A stretch of 64,000 nt of DNA, taken from assembly GCF_003971065.1 (NCBI RefSeq), contig NZ_RYDV01000009.1, positions 1-64,000 of the forward strand, in the 5' to 3' direction. The stretch is from Candidimonas sp. SYP-B2681. GTDB lineage: Bacteria; Pseudomonadota; Gammaproteobacteria; Burkholderiales; Burkholderiaceae_B. Under the pieces are notes generated by a model. It ran no database searches. It was given only the letters and a program-made list of their open reading frames with translations, and had not been told where the DNA came from. Positions 8,413 through 18,581 of the stretch are shown here, piece after piece. The first letter of the stretch is position 1; each line of letters starts with the position of its first letter. The position numbers and the translations under genes were made by a program.

Positions 8413-9290
8413 GGCGTTGTAGTTTCCAATTGCTGGTTCATAAAATTCCAGGTCCGCGTAATCGCAAACACATCAGTGTCTTTCGCTATGGAAGGCGGAA
8501 GAGGGGAAAAAGGCGCCGCCAGCTGCACAATGCGCGAGGCGGCCAAATTCAATATGGCGTGATTCGAAGGCCGATCGATTTCGATACGTTCAAGCGCGCC
8601 GTCCTTGCGGATATAAACGGTGAGCTGCAGACTGCCATACACTTTGCCGCGGGCTTCCTCGGGATAGTGTTCGGTTCCAATGAGCTCAATCTTCTGGCGC
8701 CAGGCTTCGACGTACTCGGCATAGTCCACCGCTTTGGCCGAAGGCCCGGAAAACTGTAGTCGAGGTCGCGCGTTATAGCGCTCGATGCGTTCCTTCAGTG
8801 TACTGATTTGCGAATTCAGTACCAGGCTTTCTTGCTCACTGTCGTCATGCCCCGGCTCTTGGGATTCCTCGGCAGTAGTAGCGCTTTCGCGTTGCGGCCT
8901 GATCTTTTCCATGGCCAGCAGCTGCGTGTAAAGCCGAAGCTGCTCGGCTTCCAACTCTTCCTGACGTTTTTGCAACGCAGCTAGAACAACTTGATCGGCA
9001 GATTCTGCGACGGTTCGCGGCAGCGGCGAGCTGGCTTGCCCCGTCTGGGCCTCTCCGCCCCCATCGGTCGTCTCTTGAGCGAGAATTTTTGGTTTTAACG
9101 GCGCGACTTCGCTACGGGCGTTAACCAGCGTGACTTCCAGAGTGCTGGCCAGCGGCTTGGGGGCCGGCGGCGTGGAAAAGTGTACGGCAAGGATAGCCGC
9201 GTGTATTCCCAGCGACAATACCATCGCTATGCGCAAATAGTCGTTACGGGGCATACGGACCCGTAGCAGCAGGGCGGAAAGCATAGACAT
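8409..9290 (-). CDS. TonB family energy-transducer-like protein
   Basis: 293 residues. A single N-terminal membrane helix (about 19-38) precedes a charged, proline-poor linker with coiled-coil character (residues about 95-170, Glu/Gln rich), and a C-terminal TonB domain (about 195-280) with EHYPEEARGKVYGSLQLTVYI and the RIVQLAAPFSPLP block. The usual Pro/Lys-rich TonB linker is absent, and no exbB/exbD or receptor is adjacent. It may serve a non-classical envelope role rather than siderophore uptake. Coupled to aroE. Confidence 0.82.
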   Translation of the reverse strand: MSMLSALLLRVRMPRNDYLRIAMVLSLGIHAAILAVHFSTPPAPKPLASTLEVTLVNARSEVAPLKPKILAQETTDGGGEAQTGQASSPLPRTVAESADQVVLAALQKRQEELEAEQLRLYTQLLAMEKIRPQRESATTAEESQEPGHDDSEQESLVLNSQISTLKERIERYNARPRLQFSGPSAKAVDYAEYVEAWRQKIELIGTEHYPEEARGKVYGSLQLTVYIRKDGALERIEIDRPSNHAILNLAASRIVQLAAPFSPLPPSIAKDTDVFAITRTWNFMNQQLETTTP

Positions 9291-9314
9291 GTCTGGCCCG
9301 AATCAAGAAAAGGA

Positions 9315-11201
9315 TCAGGCTATTGCAGTTTCACGCAGCCGGCAATCCAGCTCAAGAGCTAGTTCGTCAAATCCCAGGATATCAAGCGTAATGATTTGGC
9401 CGCGCTCGAATTCGGGTAATCCCGGCACGCGAGTCACCAGGGGAGCACAGTCAAGCCGTACCAGGTCATCGCGCAGCACACTGCCTTGAACTGTGCTTAG
9501 CTTTTGCTGTTGCAGCCATCTCAGGCACCAATATCTTTCCATCGTCGACTGATAGTCGCTCCATGTTGCATATTGTGCATCGAAGGCGCCGATTATGGCG
9601 AACAGATCGGCCTCTTTCGGTTTGAATGGGGCAACCAACCGAGCGGAAACACCATGCTGGACAGTGGCAATCAATTGCCATTGGTTGACCAGGTCGACAT
9701 AACGCCGCAGCGGCGAGGTGGACCACGCATATTGAGGCACGCCGATCGCTTCATGCGGCAAAGCGTGCGTAGACATGCGTACACGACCAGCCTGTTGAGA
9801 CCGGTATATTCCAGGCACGCCATGCTGCGCCAATAATCCGCCCCAGACGTTATTGGTCAGTATCATGTACTCGGCCACCAGCCGATCCAGCGGTGCGTTG
9901 CGGCGGCGCGGCACCAGTTGTACTGGCGTGTCGGGATCGTCGTGCGGTCCATCCAGAACGAAAGAATAATCGATCCGGTTGTTATTTTCGGGTTTGCCTC
10001 GGATCAGGTCGCGTTGGGCCGATAAATGTTGGGCGAAGGTCCATAGTGGCCGCAGCCATTCGCTGTAGGGCAAGTCGGAATGTAGATCGCCCAGTGCTTC
10101 TTCAGTAATGATTTCATCCAGGACATCGTGGCGCAGATTCTCGCGTACTTGTACACGCTCCAGACGTGTTTCCGTCGACACCAGTTCGCCAGTCGCGAGA
10201 TTAGCGGTCACGTACAGCGACAAAGCAGGCCGAGGCATGCCGGCGTCCAGCGAGAACGCGCTAATGAGTTCGCTCGGCAGCATCGGGATCTTCAGACCAG
10301 GAATGTAAACCGTCGACATGCGGGACCTGGCCAGTTTATCCAGGTCACCCCCTTGCGTTATGCCCAGCCCCGGAGCGGCGATGTGGATGCCGATTATTAC
10401 CAGGCCGTCGTCCAGTGGAGTCACCGACAAGGCGTCATCTACTTCTATTGTGTTTGAGTCGTCGACGGAATACGCGATGACCTCAGCGAGCGGAAGTTCG
10501 AGGCCTGCTTCGCCGACCTGAACGGGGGGGAACTGGGTTCCCTTTGGAAAGTTCGCTGTCATGAAGCGGTGCTGGTGCACGGCCAGGGCATGGGGCCACG
10601 CACCGAGCTTAAGCAGGAGCTTTTCGGGGCTGGTGTGCAGTTGTTCAAGGGCGGCGTCAAAGGCTTTCCACTGCAGCGTATTCTTATCCGGTCGTGTAAG
10701 AAAGGAAAGTGCGACTTCGGCGATCGGCTGTGGGAGCTGGCCGGCAACCATTTGATCGGTCCATTCCTGTTGCTGCGCCGCTTGTTTTTGTTTCTTCTCG
10801 ATTGCGGCGAGCGCGGCCGCCAGGATGTCCGGCGGCGCAGGGCGATAGTGCCCCTTGCCTCGTCTGTGGAAATAGGCTGGCGCGCTGTTCAAGGCAAAAA
10901 TCAGCCCTGCCTTCTCGACGGCCGTCGGGGGGTGTCCGAAGTAGTCCTGTGCAAATGTGGCAGCGTCGAATTCTTCTTGCGGGGCACATTCCCACAGGAA
11001 GTCTATTTCGAGCGTCTTGGCAAGTGCGTGCGCCTGTTCGAGCATGGCTGCCGGTGCGGGTTGCTCGAAGCTGAACAATACGCTGGCATTCTTTATCTTG
11101 CTGCGTTTGCCGGACTCCGACTCGACCTGCATGGTGGAGTCGCTTTGCGAAAAGATTCTTTCCGCCTTGAAATTTCCGTTGTCGTCGTAAAGAACGTACA
11201 T
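9315..11201 (-). CDS. RNB-domain exoribonuclease (RNase II family)
   Basis: About 628 residues. The central RNB catalytic domain (about 230-540) shows the acidic site DSNTIEVDDAL, HIAAPG and MPRPALSLY, and the conserved STSPLRRYVDLVNQ block. It degrades single-stranded RNA 3' to 5'. The N-terminal cold-shock domains of RNase R are not obvious and the length fits the shorter RNase II-like group. I start at ATG 11201 (MYVLYDDNG) because the upstream ATG adds only a short weak extension. Confidence 0.88.
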   Translation of the reverse strand: MYVLYDDNGNFKAERIFSQSDSTMQVESESGKRSKIKNASVLFSFEQPAPAAMLEQAHALAKTLEIDFLWECAPQEEFDAATFAQDYFGHPPTAVEKAGLIFALNSAPAYFHRRGKGHYRPAPPDILAAALAAIEKKQKQAAQQQEWTDQMVAGQLPQPIAEVALSFLTRPDKNTLQWKAFDAALEQLHTSPEKLLLKLGAWPHALAVHQHRFMTANFPKGTQFPPVQVGEAGLELPLAEVIAYSVDDSNTIEVDDALSVTPLDDGLVIIGIHIAAPGLGITQGGDLDKLARSRMSTVYIPGLKIPMLPSELISAFSLDAGMPRPALSLYVTANLATGELVSTETRLERVQVRENLRHDVLDEIITEEALGDLHSDLPYSEWLRPLWTFAQHLSAQRDLIRGKPENNNRIDYSFVLDGPHDDPDTPVQLVPRRRNAPLDRLVAEYMILTNNVWGGLLAQHGVPGIYRSQQAGRVRMSTHALPHEAIGVPQYAWSTSPLRRYVDLVNQWQLIATVQHGVSARLVAPFKPKEADLFAIIGAFDAQYATWSDYQSTMERYWCLRWLQQQKLSTVQGSVLRDDLVRLDCAPLVTRVPGLPEFERGQIITLDILGFDELALELDCRLRETAIA

Positions 11202-11259
11202 AATTTTCCATCGAGACACGCACTATGGCGCGTCGGATTGTGGGTATAGGGCGTTCAGA

Positions 11260-11859
11260 TCAATTGCATCTGCCGGTGAGGGCGAATGTCAGGACCTCGG
11301 GAAGCCATTGCTCGAAATCGGACAGGCCATGGTCACCGCCTTCCAGAATGCGGCCCTGGCTTCCCGCGTACCAGTCGGCCATTTCTTGCCAGTCTAGGAC
11401 TTCATCGCCCTTGGCCGCCAGCAAATAGTAGCGCTCAGGATGTGCCGGTTTTCCCACGGCCATTTCGGCAAGCTCGTCGACATATTCGGGCAAGAAGGCG
11501 AATGAATCGTCTGAATGATACAGCGTGTGCTCGCCGACCTGCGTGGCCAGGTCGCGCGATGCATAGACCACGGGGTTAAGTACCACAGCGCGGCATTTCC
11601 AGTATTCGGCCAGGCATGTAGCGTAATAGCCTCCAAGGGACGACCCTATAAGGGTCAAGTCGCGTTCTGGGTCGAGATCCCTGTTTTGCACGGCTTGCTC
11701 TATAAGATAAGTAGCCAAGGCGCAGGACCGTTCTGGGCTCGCCGGTAATTGCGGGCATAGCCACTGGTCTTCCAGGCCCTTTTCTCGCATAGCCTGCGCC
11801 ATAAGGGTGGCCTTTTGCGATTTGGGCGAAGAACGGAAACCGTGCAGATAAAGGATCAT
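11260..11859 (-). CDS. YqiA/YcfP-type alpha/beta-hydrolase esterase
   Basis: 199 residues, alpha/beta-hydrolase of the UPF0227 family. The oxyanion strand LYLHGFRSSPKS, nucleophile elbow GSSLGGYYA, acid in AAKGDEVLDW and catalytic His in GGDHGLSDF are in the expected order. The physiological ester is unknown. Ten bases downstream of mpl on the same strand. Confidence 0.88.
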   Translation of the reverse strand: MILYLHGFRSSPKSQKATLMAQAMREKGLEDQWLCPQLPASPERSCALATYLIEQAVQNRDLDPERDLTLIGSSLGGYYATCLAEYWKCRAVVLNPVVYASRDLATQVGEHTLYHSDDSFAFLPEYVDELAEMAVGKPAHPERYYLLAAKGDEVLDWQEMADWYAGSQGRILEGGDHGLSDFEQWLPEVLTFALTGRCN

Positions 11860-11868
11860 GGGTTGCCT

Positions 11869-13233
11869 TCAGTGTTGTAATCGATCCAGGATTTTTTCAT
11901 GTATGCCACCGAAACTGCCATTGCTCATTATCAGGATAGAGTCACCTGGACTTGCTGACAAGCATATCGCATCGATCATTTTATCCAGATCATCGTAGGC
12001 TGAAGCACGCTCTGCCAATGGCGCAAACACCGATTGCGGGTTCCAGCCCAGGGCGTGTTTTCCGCTAGTTGCACCAAAGCAGAAGGTGAGGTCGGCGTTT
12101 TCCAGGGCCTGAGGCAGGCGTGCCGCCATGGTGCCTAGTTTCATGGTGTTGGAGCGCGGTTCAATGACGGCTAGTATGCGTTTGTTGCCAATTTGCTTGC
12201 GTAAGCCTTCCAAGGTTGTGGCGATAGCCGTCGGGTGGTGCGCGAAATCGTCGTATACGTTGATATCGCGCACCGTGCCGCGCAGTTCCATGCGGCGCTT
12301 GACACCAGCAAATACGGAAAGGGCCTCAATTCCGGACTGAGCCGGAACGCCTAGCTGCTCTGCCGCTGCCAACGCCGCCAACCCATTCATGCGATTGTGC
12401 TCGCCAGTCAGTTCCCATTTTACTGTGCCCAGTGCCGTTTCGTTTTGGATTACCTCAAAATGTGAAGGGTGTATGCCAGAAACTGCCTGCCAGCGGCCAG
12501 AGGGCCCAAATGTTTCGACCTGGGTCCAGCATCCGCGGGCTATGACGCGATCAAGCGACTCACAGTTTGTCGGCCGAATGATGCGGCCTTGCGAGGGCAT
12601 GGTGCGAACCAGGTGATGGAACTGAGTTTCGATAGCAGTCAGATCGGGGAATATGTCCGCATGATCGAATTCTAAATTATTGAAAATAGCCGTGCGCGGC
12701 CGATAATGAACAAATTTCGATCGTTTATCAAAAAATGCGGTGTCATATTCGTCGGCTTCAATGACGAACGCTTTTTGATCCGCCTGAAAGCGTGCGGAGA
12801 CCTTCAGGTCGGCCGCAATGCCGCCTATAAGAAAGTTCGGCTTCAAGCCGACGTAATCGAGAATCCATGCCAACATGGAACTAGTCGTTGTTTTACCGTG
12901 CGTGCCGGCGACGGCAAGTACATGTTGGCCCTGCAATATTTCTGCGCCCAGCCACTGTGGGCCGGAAGTGTAGGGCAAACCCTTGTCGAGTATGGCTTCC
13001 ATCAGGGGATTACCGCGCGTTACGACGTTGCCGATAATGTAAAGATCCGGTTTAAGATCTGTCTGAAGGGCATCGAAGCCTTCAATCAACCGTATTCCTT
13101 GTTCTTCAAGCTGCGTGCTCATGGGGGGATAGACCGCGGTATCGCAGCCGGTGACGGTATGGCCCGCCGAGCGGGCAATCAGCGCCAAGCCGCCCATGAA
13201 TGTGCCGCAGATGCCAAGAATGTGTAAGTGCAT
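11869..13233 (-). CDS. mpl: murein tripeptide ligase Mpl
   Basis: Recycles the cell-wall tripeptide by ligating it to UDP-MurNAc. 454 residues, Mur ligase architecture: N-terminal Rossmann domain (HILGICGTFMGGLA), central ATPase with GTHGKTT and EADEYDTAFF, C-terminal domain with DDFAHHPTAI and EPRSNTMK. The MGGLA signature and length separate Mpl from MurC. Fits with anmK, the other murein recycling gene, at 42934-44040. Confidence 0.95.
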   Translation of the reverse strand: MHLHILGICGTFMGGLALIARSAGHTVTGCDTAVYPPMSTQLEEQGIRLIEGFDALQTDLKPDLYIIGNVVTRGNPLMEAILDKGLPYTSGPQWLGAEILQGQHVLAVAGTHGKTTTSSMLAWILDYVGLKPNFLIGGIAADLKVSARFQADQKAFVIEADEYDTAFFDKRSKFVHYRPRTAIFNNLEFDHADIFPDLTAIETQFHHLVRTMPSQGRIIRPTNCESLDRVIARGCWTQVETFGPSGRWQAVSGIHPSHFEVIQNETALGTVKWELTGEHNRMNGLAALAAAEQLGVPAQSGIEALSVFAGVKRRMELRGTVRDINVYDDFAHHPTAIATTLEGLRKQIGNKRILAVIEPRSNTMKLGTMAARLPQALENADLTFCFGATSGKHALGWNPQSVFAPLAERASAYDDLDKMIDAICLSASPGDSILIMSNGSFGGIHEKILDRLQH

Positions 13234-13371
13234 TGTTATCCTCCGGCGCTTATTGTAGTCAGTTGAGCGTCATGATTGGGCGGGATAATGGTTCTGCCTC
13301 TCCCGCTGTGCGGGCCTTCAGAGTTCGGGTGCTATCATTGGATTGGCACAATTTTTATGGATTCAACCGAC

Positions 13372-13887
13372 ATGAAACGGCGAGAATTTCTAAGACACTC
13401 CAGCTGGGCTGCGACCGGCGCCACGCTTGCGGCGATGCTGGTGCCGCTGCGCTTGGCAGGGGCCGCCACGCCGAATGCGGATCCTTTCTACGCGAATGCA
13501 TTCACCGACCTGGAAGGCCGTCACGTTAACGTTTCGCAGTATCTGGGCAAGCCGTTGATAATGAATTTCTGGGCGACGTGGTGCGCCCCATGCGTAAAGG
13601 AAATGCCCGATCTTGATGCGCTCCATTCTCGCTACAAGGACATGAATTTTGTCGGCCTTGCCGTGGATACGCCGGTCAACGTAGAAAAATTCATCAAGAA
13701 AGTTCAAGTGTCCTATCCCCTTCTTATAGGAGGCCATGGTGCCATACAGCTGATGCGTGCGCTGGGCAACAAACAGGGTGGCCTGCCGTTTACCGTGGTT
13801 TTTGACGCGAACGGGCATATCGTCGAGAGGGTACTTGGGGCAATTAAACCAGTCGAGTTCGAACAGCGTCTAAAACATTTGATCTGA
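13372..13887 (+). CDS. TlpA/ResA-like thioredoxin with Tat-type leader
   Basis: 171 residues. The N-terminus MKRREFLRHSSW followed by a hydrophobic stretch ending in LAGAA is a twin-arginine leader, so the mature domain is periplasmic. The redox site is WCAPC in NFWATWCAPCVKEMPD, and cis-Pro is in GGLPFTVV. Such proteins reduce disulfides for cytochrome maturation or metalloprotein assembly. ATG 13372 begins right at the leader; ATG 13357 is an alternative. No ccm genes are nearby. Confidence 0.88.
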   Translation: MKRREFLRHSSWAATGATLAAMLVPLRLAGAATPNADPFYANAFTDLEGRHVNVSQYLGKPLIMNFWATWCAPCVKEMPDLDALHSRYKDMNFVGLAVDTPVNVEKFIKKVQVSYPLLIGGHGAIQLMRALGNKQGGLPFTVVFDANGHIVERVLGAIKPVEFEQRLKHLI

Positions 13888-14033
13888 CGCTATTTCTTGC
13901 TATTTTTGCTATGGGCCGGGCCATGTGTCGTAAGCGGTTTGCGGCCTTTTTCCTGCTTGTCATACCGAGGCTTTAATGGACAAATGCGTCTTTTTAGCGT
14001 AAAAAGGCGGTCTGTCTTCATAGAATAACCGCA

Positions 14034-14468
14034 ATGGCGCAGCACATCCTTGTTTTGCATGGTCCAAATCTGAACCTACTCGGCTCACGCGAGCCAGAGG
14101 TCTACGGCCGGCAGACCTTGGCCGATATTAACCAGCATCTGTTTAAGTTGGCCGCCGATAACGGGGTAAGCTGTACCGCGTTCCAAAGCAATCACGAAGG
14201 AGAGCTTGTCGATCGTATTCAAGTCGCCCGGCAGGATCTTACGGATTGCATCATTATCAATGCGGCCGCCTACACCCATACCAGCGTCGCCATTCGCGAT
14301 GCATTGGCTGCAGTTGATATTCCTTTCATTGAAGTGCATCTGTCTAATGTGTACAAGCGCGAGCCGTTTCGCCATCACTCGTATCTATCCAGTTCGGCGA
14401 TAGGGGTAGTGGCCGGCCTGGGTGCATTCGGGTACGAAGCAGCCTTGCGCTATGCTTTTGCAAATTGA
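14034..14468 (+). CDS. aroQ: type II 3-dehydroquinate dehydratase AroQ
   Basis: Third step of the shikimate pathway. 144 residues, the normal dodecameric type II size. [16 protein letters not shown] carries the catalytic Arg and Tyr lid, with [27 protein letters not shown] and FRHHSYLS (catalytic His). Upstream lies an inverted repeat (CTTTTTA, 3-base gap, TAAAAAG) and a TAGAAT -10-like box at 14021. Directly ahead of accBC, a conserved order. Confidence 0.95.
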   Translation: MAQHILVLHGPNLNLLGSREPEVYGRQTLADINQHLFKLAADNGVSCTAFQSNHEGELVDRIQVARQDLTDCIIINAAAYTHTSVAIRDALAAVDIPFIEVHLSNVYKREPFRHHSYLSSSAIGVVAGLGAFGYEAALRYAFAN

Positions 14469-14550
14469 GCACCTGGCAGTTCTCTTTTAACTTTTAACTA
14501 TTACGTTCGCTCTGTGCAATGGCAGCAGAGTAATGTCACGGGAAGTTCGT

Positions 14551-14988
14551 ATGGACCTAAGAAAACTCAAAACCTTAATCGACCTGGTAGCAGAGTCAGG
14601 CATCGCCGAACTCGAAATTACAGAAGGCGAAGGCAAGGTCAGAATCGTCAAATTTTCCCAGACTGTGCAGCCTGTGGCGTATGCCCCTGAAGCTGCTCCG
14701 GCGCCTGTGGCTGCCGCCGCGCCGGCTGCTCCTGCCGCCCCGGTAGTGCCGCAAGGCCATACTGTCAAAGCGCCCATGGTTGGCACCTTCTATCGGGCAC
14801 CCAATCCCGGCGCCTCGCCGTTTGTCGAGTTGGGCCAGTCCGTAAAAGAGGGCGAGCCCCTTTGCATTATCGAAGCGATGAAGCTTCTTAATGAAATCGA
14901 AGCCGACAAGTCGGGCGTTATCAAGGAAATCCTGGTCGAAAACGGCGAGCCGGTCGAGTACGGCCAACCTTTGTTTGTTATTGGCTAA
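14551..14988 (+). CDS. accB: biotin carboxyl carrier protein of acetyl-CoA carboxylase
   Basis: Carries biotin between carboxylase and carboxyltransferase halves of acetyl-CoA carboxylase. 145 residues: an N-terminal helical segment, an Ala/Pro-rich flexible linker (about 45-70) and the biotinyl domain with the thumb-containing [15 protein letters not shown] and biotinylation site EAMKLLNEI (usually EAMKMMNEI). ATG 14551 is preceded by GGGAAG; the ATG six codons earlier is less likely. Four bases from accC. Confidence 0.95.
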   Translation: MDLRKLKTLIDLVAESGIAELEITEGEGKVRIVKFSQTVQPVAYAPEAAPAPVAAAAPAAPAAPVVPQGHTVKAPMVGTFYRAPNPGASPFVELGQSVKEGEPLCIIEAMKLLNEIEADKSGVIKEILVENGEPVEYGQPLFVIG

Positions 14989-14991
14989 TTC

Positions 14992-16338
14992 ATGTTTGAA
15001 AAAATTCTTATTGCCAATCGCGGAGAGATCGCGCTGCGTATTCAGCGGGCCTGCCGCGAACTCGGCGTTAAAACGGTCGTTGTCCATTCGGAGGCCGACC
15101 GCGACGCCAAGTATGTGCGCCTTGCCGACGAGTCGGTATGTATAGGACCCGCTGCTGCGCGCGATAGTTATCTGAATATGCCGGCGATTATCTCGGCTGC
15201 TGAGGTCACCGATTCCGAAGCCATACATCCGGGATACGGTTTTTTGGCTGAAAACGCCGATTTTGCTGATCGCGTCGAAAAAAGCGGATTTGTGTTCATT
15301 GGCCCGCGTCCGGAATCGATACGGCTTATGGGCGACAAGGTCAGTGCCAAGCACGCCATGATCGAAGCGGCCGTACCTGTCGTGCCAGGCTCCGAAGGGG
15401 CTTTGCCCGAAGACCCGCAGGAGATTATCCGGATCGCCCGCGAAGTGGGCTATCCCGTTATTATCAAGGCGGCGGGCGGTGGCGGCGGTCGTGGCATGCG
15501 AGTCGTTTATACCGAAGCAGCGTTGCTGAATGCGGTAACAATGACCCGTTCCGAAGCCGGAGCCGCTTTCAATAATCCCGAAGTCTATCTCGAGAAATTT
15601 CTTGAGAATCCGCGCCATATCGAAATTCAAGTATTGGCTGACGGCGGTCGTAACGCGATCTGGCTGGGCGAGCGCGATTGCTCGATGCAGCGGCGTCATC
15701 AAAAGGTCATCGAAGAAGCCCCGGCGCCGGGTATTCCGCGCCGGCTTATTGAGCGTATCGGTGAACGATGCGCAGAGGCATGCCGAAAAATCAATTACCG
15801 GGGCGCGGGCACTTTCGAATTTCTGTACGAAAACGGTGAATTCTTCTTTATCGAGATGAACACCCGCATTCAGGTTGAGCACACCATTACTGAAATGGTC
15901 ACCGGTATCGACCTCGTGCAGCAGCAAATTCTTATCGCCGCGGGCGAAAAATTCACCTTGCGTCAGCGCGATGTGGAAATTCGTGGTCATTCGATCGAGT
16001 GCCGCATCAACGCCGAAGATCCGTTCAAGTTCACGCCCAGCCCAGGTCGTATTACGAACTGGCACACCCCCGGCGGGCCTGGCGTGCGCATGGATTCCCA
16101 TGTGTTTAGCGGATACATGGTTCCGCCAAACTACGATTCAATGATTGCCAAGCTGATCACATACGGTGACACACGCAAGCAAGCTATTGCGCGCATGGAA
16201 ATCGCCTTGTCGGAAATGGTGGTCGAAGGTGTTTTGACGAATATTCCCTTGCACCGCGAGCTTATGCAAGACGCCCGCTTTGTCGAAGGTGGAACCAGCA
16301 TTCACTACCTAGAGAATAAACTGGCTCAAAAGCCGTAA
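14992..16338 (+). CDS. accC: biotin carboxylase subunit of acetyl-CoA carboxylase
   Basis: ATP-dependent carboxylation of biotin on AccB, the committed step in fatty acid synthesis. 448 residues, standard length. [14 protein letters not shown] begins the N-terminal domain; the ATP-grasp glycine-rich loop [14 protein letters not shown] and the catalytic [14 protein letters not shown] segment follow. Co-transcribed with accB three bases upstream. Confidence 0.97.
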   Translation: MFEKILIANRGEIALRIQRACRELGVKTVVVHSEADRDAKYVRLADESVCIGPAAARDSYLNMPAIISAAEVTDSEAIHPGYGFLAENADFADRVEKSGFVFIGPRPESIRLMGDKVSAKHAMIEAAVPVVPGSEGALPEDPQEIIRIAREVGYPVIIKAAGGGGGRGMRVVYTEAALLNAVTMTRSEAGAAFNNPEVYLEKFLENPRHIEIQVLADGGRNAIWLGERDCSMQRRHQKVIEEAPAPGIPRRLIERIGERCAEACRKINYRGAGTFEFLYENGEFFFIEMNTRIQVEHTITEMVTGIDLVQQQILIAAGEKFTLRQRDVEIRGHSIECRINAEDPFKFTPSPGRITNWHTPGGPGVRMDSHVFSGYMVPPNYDSMIAKLITYGDTRKQAIARMEIALSEMVVEGVLTNIPLHRELMQDARFVEGGTSIHYLENKLAQKP

Positions 16339-16395
16339 TCAAGCGACGTTATTTGATGCTGCTTTACAAACGGGGGCATTGCCCCTGTTTTACTG

Positions 16396-17340
16396 ATGGA
16401 AATGACTATGCGCGAACTCGTGCTAATTTGCCCTGAGGCACAGGCCGAAGCGCTTTCGGACGCCTTGCTGGAAGCCGGCGTGTTATCTGTGTCGGTCGAA
16501 GACGCCGATGGCGATACCGAGAACGAAAGCCCTTTGTTCGGCGAGCCTGGCATGGAGCCACAAGTCCACGCATGGAACCGAAACCGTGTGGTGGCCCTTT
16601 TGCCCGACGGGTTGGATCCCAGGCAGATACTGGAACAGCTGCGCGATGCTGGCGTGGCGGACTACCAAGACGGGCAATGGTTCCTTCAGGACGTGCCCGA
16701 CGCCGATTGGGTGCGATTGACCCAGTCCCAATTTGGTCCGATTCAGGTGGGCGAACGTATCTGGATCGTTCCAAGCTGGCACCGAGGAGATCCCGACGTT
16801 CCAGTCGCGGCCGATCGCCAGATTGCCGACGAAAAAGGCATCATTCATATTGAGCTCGATCCAGGTTTGGCGTTCGGAACGGGCAGCCATCCCACGACCC
16901 ATTTATGTCTGGAGTGGCTGGCCGAAAATTTACATGGTAATGAAACGTTACTGGATTACGGCTGCGGCTCGGGCATACTCGCCATTGCAGCCCGGCTACT
17001 TGGTGCGACGTCTGTCCATGCTGTCGATATCGATGAACAGGCCGTCCAGTCCAGCCGCTACAATGCAAAGGTCAATCGGGTCGAGCTGCTTGCAATGCTT
17101 CCCGATGAACTGCCTGCAGGACAATCGCAGGTGGTCGTGGCCAATATTCTGTCGAATCCATTAAAGGTGCTTGCACCTATGCTTGCCAATCGCGTGCTGC
17201 CGGGCGGTCACCTGGTGTTATCGGGAGTCCTCGAACGCCAGGCCGACGACGTCGCGCAGGCTTATGCACCGTGGCTCACAATGAATGTTTGGCGAGCTCG
17301 GGAAGGATGGGTTTGTTTGCATGGCCAAAGAACCGGCTAA
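16396..17340 (+). CDS. prmA: ribosomal protein L11 methyltransferase PrmA
   Basis: SAM-dependent trimethylation of L11 (RplK). 314 residues: an N-terminal substrate-recognition domain, a linker and the Rossmann domain with GTGSHPTTHLCLEWL, LDYGCGSGILAIAA (SAM loop) and the VANILSNPLKVL substrate motif. Start at ATG 16396 or two codons later. Downstream of accC, as in many beta-proteobacteria. Confidence 0.94.
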   Translation: MEMTMRELVLICPEAQAEALSDALLEAGVLSVSVEDADGDTENESPLFGEPGMEPQVHAWNRNRVVALLPDGLDPRQILEQLRDAGVADYQDGQWFLQDVPDADWVRLTQSQFGPIQVGERIWIVPSWHRGDPDVPVAADRQIADEKGIIHIELDPGLAFGTGSHPTTHLCLEWLAENLHGNETLLDYGCGSGILAIAARLLGATSVHAVDIDEQAVQSSRYNAKVNRVELLAMLPDELPAGQSQVVVANILSNPLKVLAPMLANRVLPGGHLVLSGVLERQADDVAQAYAPWLTMNVWRAREGWVCLHGQRTG

Positions 17341-17364
17341 GGGCCAGACCAACATCTTACGTAT

Positions 17365-18573
17365 ATGGACCTGACCACGCGCTGCCCCCAATGTGGCACA
17401 ATTTTTTCAGCAAGCCTTGAACAGCTGCAGTTGCGCAAAGGCTATATTCGTTGCATCAATTGTGCGCATATATTTGACGGCTACGATTCCGTGGTTCCTG
17501 CCGGCGAGGCACCTGCCTCGAAACCGTCGGTTATGGGCCAGCCAGCTTCCCATGCAGGGTCATCGCCTCCACCGGCGCCGCTTCGGACCGCTCCTCGACC
17601 CGTGCAAGCTCAGGCTTCGGCGCCTACGCCACAGTCTCCGATAAAACCCGTATCCGCACCACCGCCAGCGCCTGCGGCGCAACCACCGGCACCCGCTGTC
17701 ATGCCCAGCGTAGTACGTCAACGGGCAACGCGCGATAAGCCAGCGCCTTTCGTTGTGTCCAAGCCGACCACATCGGTACGTGAATCTCAGCCGGCATTTA
17801 CTATTTCGCCAGGACGCGAGGCAAATCAGGCACGCCGCCAGGATCCTGTCTTTCGGATCGGCGATGCTGCGCATGTGAAGCCCGATCCTATTCATCCAGA
17901 TATCGCCAGACGCCCGGATTCTGTCGTTAAGCGTCCTGACCCGATTGTTGCAGGTCCCGACCGTAGCCAGAAACCAGCGGTGGGCGCTTCGCCGCCACCG
18001 TTATATGTTGAACCACGACGACCATACGTCAGTAAAGAGCCAGACGCGCCCAAATTTCTTAATGACCGTGCGCCCGGTTATGCGGGCGTACTGAAGCTGC
18101 TGTGGAGCGTCCTGATCGTTATAGGCTTATTGTTGCTTCTGGCGCAGCTCGCCTATGTTTATCGTTCCCAAATAGCCAATCAAATTCCGGCCTTGCGGCC
18201 TGTACTGACGCAAGCTTGCGAGGCCTTGAATTGCCGGGTGGCCTACTCAAGGCGCATCGACATGATTTCCATCATGAGTTCATCGCTGCGTGCGTCACCG
18301 GGTGCGGCGAGCGACGCACCCGATTCCATGACATTACGCCTGACCTTGCGAAATACGTTGGATAAGCCACAGGAATGGCCGACTCTCGTGCTGGACTTGA
18401 CCGATTTTTCAGGCACCGTAGTTGTCAGAAAGAATCTTCCGCCGGCGGCATATTTACCGTCGGAGACGTTGCAAGGGCCCTTTGCGGCCGAGAGCGAAGT
18501 CGCTGCAGGCGTTCCTATCGTACTGAATGACATCAAGGTCAACGGCTATCAACTGGGTAAATTTTTTCCATAA
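17365..18573 (+). CDS. zinc-ribbon DUF3426 membrane protein
   Basis: 402 residues. The N-terminal MJ0042-type zinc ribbon has TRCPQCGTIFSAS and CINCAHIFDG. A long Pro/Ala-rich disordered linker (about 50-235) follows, then one membrane helix (about 245-265) and a C-terminal DUF3426 domain beginning LRPVLTQACEALNC. The family is common beside prmA; its function is unknown but the layout suggests a cytoplasmic zinc ribbon tethered to a periplasmic domain. Twenty-four bases after prmA. Confidence 0.85.
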   Translation: MDLTTRCPQCGTIFSASLEQLQLRKGYIRCINCAHIFDGYDSVVPAGEAPASKPSVMGQPASHAGSSPPPAPLRTAPRPVQAQASAPTPQSPIKPVSAPPPAPAAQPPAPAVMPSVVRQRATRDKPAPFVVSKPTTSVRESQPAFTISPGREANQARRQDPVFRIGDAAHVKPDPIHPDIARRPDSVVKRPDPIVAGPDRSQKPAVGASPPPLYVEPRRPYVSKEPDAPKFLNDRAPGYAGVLKLLWSVLIVIGLLLLLAQLAYVYRSQIANQIPALRPVLTQACEALNCRVAYSRRIDMISIMSSSLRASPGAASDAPDSMTLRLTLRNTLDKPQEWPTLVLDLTDFSGTVVVRKNLPPAAYLPSETLQGPFAAESEVAAGVPIVLNDIKVNGYQLGKFFP

Positions 18574-18581
18574 GGGAAGTA

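Noticed and set aside
14596-16101. 501-residue minus-strand open frame
   Set aside because: Lies antisense to accB/accC, whose products are unmistakable; typical mirror frame of a GC-rich gene.
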